A stretch of DNA of 64,000 nt from Methylocystis rosea SV97 (GTDB lineage: Bacteria > Pseudomonadota > Alphaproteobacteria > Rhizobiales > Beijerinckiaceae): the NCBI RefSeq assembly GCF_000372845.1, contig NZ_KB889963.1, forward strand, positions 1,298,146-1,362,145. Reading direction: 5' to 3'. A program made the translations under genes and the position numbers. Each line of letters opens with the position of its first letter. Position 1 is the first letter of the stretch. Positions 55,807 to 61,224 of this stretch are shown here, in pieces. The notes beneath the pieces were generated by a model. The model was not told where the DNA came from. It worked only from the letters and a program-made list of their open reading frames with translations, and made no database searches.

Positions 55807-57183
55807 TCAAAACCCCGGCAATCGAAGCTCCGCGTGCAAACCGCCGCTGGGGCTGTCGTTGAGCTGCAGCGAGCCGCCATAGGCGGCGGCGAGATCGACG
55901 ACAATTGACAGGCCGAGACCTGATCCAGGCTTGGTTTCGTCGAGACGCCGCCCACGCTGCGTCGCCGCCGCGCGCAAATGCGAAGCAAGTCCCGGCCCGT
56001 CGTCGTCGATGGTGACGCGCAGCGTCGGCCGCGACGCGCCTTCGACGCAGACGTCGATTGTCACCCGGCTCTTCGCCCATTTGCCGGCGTTGTCGAGGAG
56101 ATTGCCGATCATTTCTTCGAGGTCCTGGCGCTCGCCAAGAAAGCGCAGACGCGGATCGGCGCCGCCAGAAAAGATCACGCCCTTGTCGCCATAGATTTTA
56201 CTAAAGGCGCGCAGCAAGGCCTCGATCGACGGCGCAATCTGTGTCGCGGCGCCGAGCGCGCCGCCGCGCGCCGCAGCCCGCGCCCGGTCGAGATAGAAGG
56301 AGATCTGATCGCGCATGATCTGCGCCTGTTCTTGAACTTTCCCGGCGAGTTGCCCTGGCGCGGAATCGGCTTCATTGACGATGACGGAGAGCGGCGTTTT
56401 CAGCGCATGGGCGAGATTGCCGACCTGCGTGCGCGCGCGTTCGAGAATGTCGCGATTGGCGCTGATCAGCAGATTGAGCTCTTCGGCGAGCGGCGCGACT
56501 TCGCTCGGGTAGGCGTCGATGATGCGCTCCCGTTCGCCGCCGCGGATCGATGCGAGTTCGCGCTGCAATTGCCTCAAAGGCCGCAAGCCGAAGCGGACCT
56601 GGAAGGCGGCGCCGATGGCGAGCGCGATCGCGAGCGCCGCGAAAGCGACGATCAGCGCGAAGCGAAAGCGGGCGATTTGCTCTTCCATCTCTTCGCCGCT
56701 GCCTGCGACCTGCACGAGATAGATGCCGACGTCCCCGACGTCGATGACGCGCTCGACGATGCGCAGCCTGCGCCCGTCCGGGCCAGGCCCGTAGCCGCGA
56801 CGAAAGCCGCCGACCTCCGCTGCGACGCCAAGATCTGAGAGCTTGGGCAGCGTGTTGGCGAAGAGCGAGCGTGACGCCTTGATGTCATGAGACTTGTCGT
56901 CGAGACGCGTGATCTGCCAGTACCACCCCGAGCCCGGCAATTCGAACTGCGGGTCGCCGAGCTGGCCAGGGCCGGTGCGTCCCTCCTGTCCCGACTCGGA
57001 CACGTCCGCGACGATGGCGCGCAGGTAAACGTCGAGGCGACGTTCGAAGACCTCTTCCGCTTCGCTTCGGTAGTAGGCGGTAAGAAGAATGCTGGCGACG
57101 ATCAGCACGACCGAACTCATCGCCGCCGCAGTCAGGAACAGACGCGCGGCGATGGAGCGAATGGAGACGAAGGAAAGGGGCAT
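55807..57183 (-). CDS. feuQ: membrane sensor histidine kinase, FeuQ/PhoQ-like
   Basis: A 458-residue sensor kinase with two membrane helices (about residues 12-35 and 175-195), a periplasmic sensor between them, a HAMP-like linker (GLRPLRQLQRELASIRGGE), the phospho-acceptor His in VGNLAHALKTPLSVIVNEA, and the ATPase blocks LLDNAGKWAKS, DDDGPGL and GSGLGLSIVVDLAAAYGG. It lies four bases after the response regulator gene. The gene order with a PepSY-like small exported protein upstream matches rhizobial feuNPQ, an osmosensory system controlling cyclic glucan export. Confidence 0.85.
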   Translation of the reverse strand: MPLSFVSIRSIAARLFLTAAAMSSVVLIVASILLTAYYRSEAEEVFERRLDVYLRAIVADVSESGQEGRTGPGQLGDPQFELPGSGWYWQITRLDDKSHDIKASRSLFANTLPKLSDLGVAAEVGGFRRGYGPGPDGRRLRIVERVIDVGDVGIYLVQVAGSGEEMEEQIARFRFALIVAFAALAIALAIGAAFQVRFGLRPLRQLQRELASIRGGERERIIDAYPSEVAPLAEELNLLISANRDILERARTQVGNLAHALKTPLSVIVNEADSAPGQLAGKVQEQAQIMRDQISFYLDRARAAARGGALGAATQIAPSIEALLRAFSKIYGDKGVIFSGGADPRLRFLGERQDLEEMIGNLLDNAGKWAKSRVTIDVCVEGASRPTLRVTIDDDGPGLASHLRAAATQRGRRLDETKPGSGLGLSIVVDLAAAYGGSLQLNDSPSGGLHAELRLPGF

Positions 57184-57187
57184 GCGC

Positions 57188-57865
57188 CTAGCGTCCGGCG
57201 TCCTTTGCCGGCGCGGCCGCCATGTAGCCTAGACCGCGCACGGTCTGGATGAGATCGACGCCAAGCTTTTTGCGCAACCTGCCGACGAAGACTTCGATCG
57301 TATTCGAGTCGCGATCAAAATCCTGATCGTATAAATGCTCGATGATTTCGCTGCGGGATACGACGCGTCCGCTGTGATGCATCAGATAGGCGAGCAGCCG
57401 GTATTCGTGCGAAGTGAGCTTCACGAACGCGCCGTCCACGACGACGCGGCCGGCTTTGGTGTCGAGTCGCACCGCGCCGCAGACGATTTCATTCGTCGCG
57501 TGGCCCGTCGCGCGGCGTAGCAGCGCGCGGATGCGCGCCAGCACCTCCTCCATGTGGAATGGTTTTGCAACATAATCATCGGCGCCGGCGTCGAAGCCTT
57601 GCACCTTGTCGCTCCAGCGGTCGCGCGCGGTGAGGATCAGCACCGGCATGTCGCGTCCCGCTGCGCGCCATTCTTCGAGAATGGTCACGCCGTCCTTCTT
57701 CGGCAGACCGATGTCGAGAACGACGGCGTCGTAGGGCTCCGTTTCGCCGAGATGGCAACCTTCCTCGCCATCGTAGGCGCGGTCCACCGCATAGCCCGAC
57801 TGCTCGAGCGCACGAACGATCTGGCGGTTCAAATCCTTGTCGTCTTCAACGACCAGCAGCCGCAA
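57188..57865 (-). CDS. feuP: OmpR-family response regulator, FeuP-like
   Basis: A 225-residue regulator. The receiver domain has the acidic pair EDD near residue 7, the phospho-acceptor Asp in YDAVVLDIGLPKKDG (residue about 51), the Thr in LILTARDRWSDK and the Lys in YVAKPFHMEEVL. The C-terminal winged helix has LTSHEYRLLAYLMHHSGRVV and DRDSNTIEVFVGRLRKKLG. These blocks are very close to rhizobial FeuP sequences as I recall them. It is the middle gene of a three-gene operon with a kinase and a small exported protein. Confidence 0.88.
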   Translation of the reverse strand: MRLLVVEDDKDLNRQIVRALEQSGYAVDRAYDGEEGCHLGETEPYDAVVLDIGLPKKDGVTILEEWRAAGRDMPVLILTARDRWSDKVQGFDAGADDYVAKPFHMEEVLARIRALLRRATGHATNEIVCGAVRLDTKAGRVVVDGAFVKLTSHEYRLLAYLMHHSGRVVSRSEIIEHLYDQDFDRDSNTIEVFVGRLRKKLGVDLIQTVRGLGYMAAAPAKDAGR

Positions 57866-57887
57866 TGCATCCTCCCGCGTGCGAGAC

Positions 57888-58256
57888 TCAATTGTCTGTA
57901 GAGTCAGCGCCTATAGAGCTAGAATGAGGCCGCCCGCTGAACGCGTCGACAAGAAACTTGACGATGTGGCCGTCCCGGCGCAGCAGGCTGATCTCATAAA
58001 TAAGTCCTTCGCCCAATTGGCACAGTCGCGCGCCGAGCGGCTCGGCCTGCAGCCGCAGGGCGACATCCCGCATGCACCGGAAAGGATCGGCGAGCTTCTG
58101 CGCTTCCATCTTGCTGCGCGCCTGCGCCATGGTGAAGCACTGCAGCCGTGCGGGAGCGTCTTCGGCGCGGCTGGCGGCGGCCCACAGAAAATCGGCCGTC
58201 GCCGCGAGAGCGGCGACGGTGAGCGCCCGTCTCCAACAAGCTCCGGCGGCCCGCAT
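57888..58256 (-). CDS. small exported PepSY-like protein, candidate FeuN-type kinase inhibitor
   Basis: A 122-residue exported protein. I chose the ATG at 58256 (MRAAGACWRR), with GGAGAGG upstream, over the longer frame. The signal peptide ends near ASRAED (about residue 31). The mature part has CFTMAQARSKMEAQKLADPF, FRCMRDVALRLQAEP and LIYEISLLRRDGHIVKFLVDA; the last block is typical of PepSY/YpeB domains. In Sinorhizobium, the small periplasmic protein FeuN restrains the FeuQ kinase; the position of this gene just upstream of a FeuP-like regulator fits that role. Confidence 0.75.
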   Translation of the reverse strand: MRAAGACWRRALTVAALAATADFLWAAASRAEDAPARLQCFTMAQARSKMEAQKLADPFRCMRDVALRLQAEPLGARLCQLGEGLIYEISLLRRDGHIVKFLVDAFSGRPHSSSIGADSTDN

Positions 58257-58331
58257 GCGCCTCTCCCCGGCGCATAGTCGGCCGAATGCCCTGAATGCGC
58301 AATGAATAGTCAAAAAATGCGGCCGCGCGCC

Positions 58332-58547
58332 TCAGCTCTCCGAGGCGCGGCAGGCGTCCCGCATTTTCTTGTAGTCGACGATCATGGCGGCGAGAGGCGC
58401 GTTTTGGGGCAACGCGCGCAACTGCTTCGCCGCAATCTTCTGCTCTTGGAGAGAATAGGCGACGAGCGGCGGACAGCCGCCGCCCGTCGACTGGCATGCC
58501 GAAAGAGCCAGGCTAAAAGCGACCATGATCGAGATCTTGCGAAACAT
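58332..58547 (-). CDS. Rz1-like outer-membrane spanin lipoprotein
   Basis: A 71-residue protein with a lipoprotein signal, lipobox LSAC (MFRKISIMVAFSLALSAC), and a short mature tail with two more Cys and a helical KQLRALPQNAPLAAM segment. It overlaps the end of the preceding small gene by 35 bases in another frame, a hallmark of Rz/Rz1 pairs, in which the outer-membrane partner is nested in or overlaps the inner-membrane partner. AGGAG lies nine bases before the ATG. It is part of the lysis cassette at the end of the GTA cluster. Identity rests on context and layout. Confidence 0.6.
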   Translation of the reverse strand: MFRKISIMVAFSLALSACQSTGGGCPPLVAYSLQEQKIAAKQLRALPQNAPLAAMIVDYKKMRDACRASES

Positions 58548-58734
58548 CTTCCACGCTCCTGCGCTCAACCATGATTTCGGCCTGGCGCTTGGCGGCGCGC
58601 AGATCGGACTCGGCGCGCCGCGCTTTCTCCTTAGCGGCGCCGCCGGCGACAAGTCGCGTCAACATTGCGAGCCCAAGCGCATAGGCGACGACGCCGGCGA
58701 CCGCGACGAGACCCAGCGCGATGAGCTTGGGCAT
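58513..58734 (-). CDS. Rz-like inner-membrane spanin
   Basis: A 73-residue protein with one N-terminal membrane helix (LIALGLVAVAGVVAYALGLA) followed by a charged helical segment rich in Lys, Arg and Glu, suggesting a periplasmic coiled coil (KEKARRAESDLRAAKRQAEI). The start codon follows the holin-like stop after one base (TGACATG), and the end overlaps the lipoprotein gene. The layout matches a spanin pair. It is short for Rz. Confidence 0.55.
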   Translation of the reverse strand: MPKLIALGLVAVAGVVAYALGLAMLTRLVAGGAAKEKARRAESDLRAAKRQAEIMVERRSVEDVSQDLDHGRF

Positions 58735-58735
58735 G

Positions 58736-58912
58736 TCAGGCTGTTCCCGGCGGCGTCGAGGTGATGCTGCGCATGATCGCCATCAACGCCGCCGAACCAA
58801 TGGCGATGGCTCCGGCCTTCGGATCGTTGAGGAAGGCGATCCAGTCGGTCGAGGCGAGCGCGCCAAACAGCGCGACGAGACCAGCGGCGACATAAGTGCG
58901 ATAGCCTTGCAT
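58736..58912 (-). CDS. holin-like small membrane protein
   Basis: A 58-residue protein starting MQGYRTYVAAGLVALFGAL, with a first hydrophobic helix (about residues 6-20), a short Asp/Asn-containing turn and a second helix (GAIAIGSAALMAIMRSI). AGGAG lies seven bases before the ATG at 58912. It sits 41 bases after the endolysin gene and overlaps in translation with the spanin gene. A membrane-permeabilising role is inferred from size and position only. Confidence 0.6.
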   Translation of the reverse strand: MQGYRTYVAAGLVALFGALASTDWIAFLNDPKAGAIAIGSAALMAIMRSITSTPPGTA

Positions 58913-58953
58913 TTGGGAACTCCTTTTTAGTGCCGGAAGCCGCCGGCGCGGTT

Positions 58954-59565
58954 TCACTTGCGGCCGAGGACTCGCGAGATGAACGATTCCATGGCGAAGG
59001 CGGGACCCGGGTCGCGCTTGCGCGTCGGCGCAATATCGTCATGACCGGCGATGTCATTGATGCCGTAGGTCTGGCAGAGCGCCTTGGCGACATCGACGGC
59101 GACGGAGATCTGAACGGCGGGATAGATCATCCAGGGCTTTTCCCCGCCCTTGTCGAGTTTGTGCGCGAGCATCGCCACCTGGCTCGCCGGCACATTTTTT
59201 CCGTATGCGTCGGCGAATTTGCCATTGGCGAGCTTCGTCAACGGTCCGGCGTTCGTGAGCTCTATGCCGATCGAAAAGGCGTTGCAGTTCGAGCGCCGCC
59301 TCCAAACGCTTTTACCCGCGTGCCATGCGACGCGATTGAACGGCGCGAGCTGCGTCACCGCGCCGTCGAGATCGACGACGAGATGGGCGGAAGCTTTCGC
59401 ATTCGGATTGCACAGCCAGGAAATGGCCCCCTTCGCTGACTGAGCGGCGGTGTAATGCATGATCAGCAGCGAGGGCTTCAAAACGCCGCCGACATTGGGC
59501 GTCGGCTTTTGAGCGACGGGCTTGCCGTCGCAATGCAGGACGTGATTGTTCACGGCGAAGGCCAT
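58954..59565 (-). CDS. N-acetylmuramoyl-L-alanine amidase endolysin
   Basis: A 203-residue enzyme of the Amidase_2 (T7 lysozyme-like) family. Zinc and catalytic residues are visible in LLIMHYTAAQSAKG (first His), IGIELTNAG, and AGHDDIAPTRKRDPGPAF (second His and a Lys/Asp pair). It cleaves the amide between muramic acid and L-Ala in peptidoglycan. No signal peptide is visible, as expected for an endolysin released through a holin. AAGGAG lies seven bases before the ATG. It heads the lysis cassette. Confidence 0.92.
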   Translation of the reverse strand: MAFAVNNHVLHCDGKPVAQKPTPNVGGVLKPSLLIMHYTAAQSAKGAISWLCNPNAKASAHLVVDLDGAVTQLAPFNRVAWHAGKSVWRRRSNCNAFSIGIELTNAGPLTKLANGKFADAYGKNVPASQVAMLAHKLDKGGEKPWMIYPAVQISVAVDVAKALCQTYGINDIAGHDDIAPTRKRDPGPAFAMESFISRVLGRK

Positions 59566-59626
59566 GAGCCGACTCCTTCAATTTTCGTCGAACTGGAGTT
59601 TTGAAGCGCGCAACGCAGCGCGCCGC

Positions 59627-61216
59627 TTAGAAGAATTCGAAGATGACGGCGTAGCCGGCGCCGCCTCCGCCGCCAGCGCCAGAATTCGCGCCGTTCTGCG
59701 AGGCTCCGCCGCCGCCTCCGCCGCCGCCGAGGCCCCCCGCGCCTCCGGCGCCAGGCGTCGTTGCGTGAGAACCGCCGCCGCCGCCGCCCGCTCCGGCCGT
59801 GTCGATAGGGCCAACGCCATTGGCGTATGACGTTCCAGCCGCCCCGTTGACGCCTGCCGCACCGCCCGCCGCCGCCGCCGCCGCGCCGTTCAAATAGAAG
59901 GCCCCTCCAGCGCCGCCCGCGCTTGGTGCATTTGCTGCGGTGATGCCGCCGCCGGAGCCGCCGCCGGACGCCCCAGCTTCCGGGCCAGATATGCCCCCAG
60001 CCGTGCCGAGCATCCCCGTTGCGGGGCTGCCGCCGCCGCCAGAGCCAAAGCCCGGAACGGTGATGCTGCTCACGCCGGCTACTGCTGAGCCGCCGTTTCC
60101 TTGTGCGAATGAACCGCTACCGCCGGTCGCCCCCGAGGCGCTGAAGCCGACGGTTGCGCCGCCTCCCCCGCCACCGCCGGAGCCAGCCGCAAGGCCGCCG
60201 CCAGAGCCAGCGCCACCGCCGCCAGCAAAGAGCAGTGTGCCGAATGTCGTATTTCCGCCCGCTCCGCCGTTATTTCCGCTCGTGGAATTCGCGGTCTGCG
60301 CCGCGCCGCCAGCGCCAGGCGCACCGATCGCGACGGCTTTCGAGGCGCCGATCTGGGCGAGGCTGAATCGTCCGCGCGCCAACCCGCCGCCGCCGCCGCC
60401 GCCACCACCGGAAGCCGCAGCGCCAGATGCGGTTCGGGCGCCGGAGCCGCCGCCGCCGCCGGCGCCAAAGAGCAGCACCTCGGCAAAACGCAGCCCCTGC
60501 GTCGGCGTATAGGAGCCGCTCGACGTAAAGACGCGGATCTTCGTCGGGCCGCCGCTCGGAAAGGCGACTTCGCCGGTCGCGCCGTCGACGAGGATCGACT
60601 CCTTCCACACGGCGCCGTCGGGCGAGACTTTGACGTGGAAATTGTCGTCGCCGGTCAAGCCAGTCTCGGCGCGCGCGGAATAGTTGGATTGATAAAGCTG
60701 CGAGACGGTTTTCGCCGCGCTCTCCTTGTTGAGCGCGAAGCGCAGATCGCCGGAACCGCCTTCGCCGACGCTTTTGGCGGTGAAGAGCGTGGCGTTAAGT
60801 TTCGCAAGCAGCGGATTGGCGCCGTCGGCGGTTGCGCCGATCCCGAGCAGCACAAGATTCTGCAGCTGGCGCAGAGACAGGCCGCAATCAATCCATCCCG
60901 CGCCGTTATAGAGCAGCAGAAGCGATTCCGCTTCGACATAAGCGCGCCAACCGGCTTGCGGCGCAAGGAAGGCCCAGCCTCCCGCGAGGAATGTGGCTAT
61001 CTGATCACTCTTGCCGACGAAGGCGCCTGTCGCGCCGGCGCCGATGAGCACGCGATCGCCTTCCGCCGGCGTTGCGGGCGGCGACGTCACGTCTCGCGCA
61101 GAGACCGAAAGCTGCGTCAGCGCGTCGATCAGCGCCAGAGCTTCATTATGCGTGACGTGTTTTTGCGCTTGCGCCGCCTCGATGAAGGGCAGCGCAAGAT
61201 GCGTGGTTTGCGTCAT
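59627..61216 (-). CDS. DUF2793 tail protein with long glycine-rich region
   Basis: A 529-residue protein. Residues 1-110 are a DUF2793 domain (LALPFIEAAQAQKHVTHNEA, VLIGAGATGAFVG, QAGWRAYVEAESLLLLYN). Residues 110-225 carry a tail-like beta-rich part (TGDDNFHVKVSPDG, FPSGGPTKIRVF). From about 250 to the end the sequence is Gly/Ala-rich with repeated GGGG and GGAGG blocks and closes on AVIFEFF. Such glycine-rich ends occur in phage tail adhesins. It is separated by eight bases from the GTA tail protein gene. Confidence 0.85.
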   Translation of the reverse strand: MTQTTHLALPFIEAAQAQKHVTHNEALALIDALTQLSVSARDVTSPPATPAEGDRVLIGAGATGAFVGKSDQIATFLAGGWAFLAPQAGWRAYVEAESLLLLYNGAGWIDCGLSLRQLQNLVLLGIGATADGANPLLAKLNATLFTAKSVGEGGSGDLRFALNKESAAKTVSQLYQSNYSARAETGLTGDDNFHVKVSPDGAVWKESILVDGATGEVAFPSGGPTKIRVFTSSGSYTPTQGLRFAEVLLFGAGGGGGSGARTASGAAASGGGGGGGGGLARGRFSLAQIGASKAVAIGAPGAGGAAQTANSTSGNNGGAGGNTTFGTLLFAGGGGAGSGGGLAAGSGGGGGGGATVGFSASGATGGSGSFAQGNGGSAVAGVSSITVPGFGSGGGGSPATGMLGTAGGISGPEAGASGGGSGGGITAANAPSAGGAGGAFYLNGAAAAAAGGAAGVNGAAGTSYANGVGPIDTAGAGGGGGGSHATTPGAGGAGGLGGGGGGGGASQNGANSGAGGGGGAGYAVIFEFF

Positions 61217-61224
61217 CGGTTTTC

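Noticed and set aside
59940-60512. Proline-rich plus-strand frame opposite the tail protein
   Set aside because: Complement of glycine codons yields Pro/Ala runs; not a gene.
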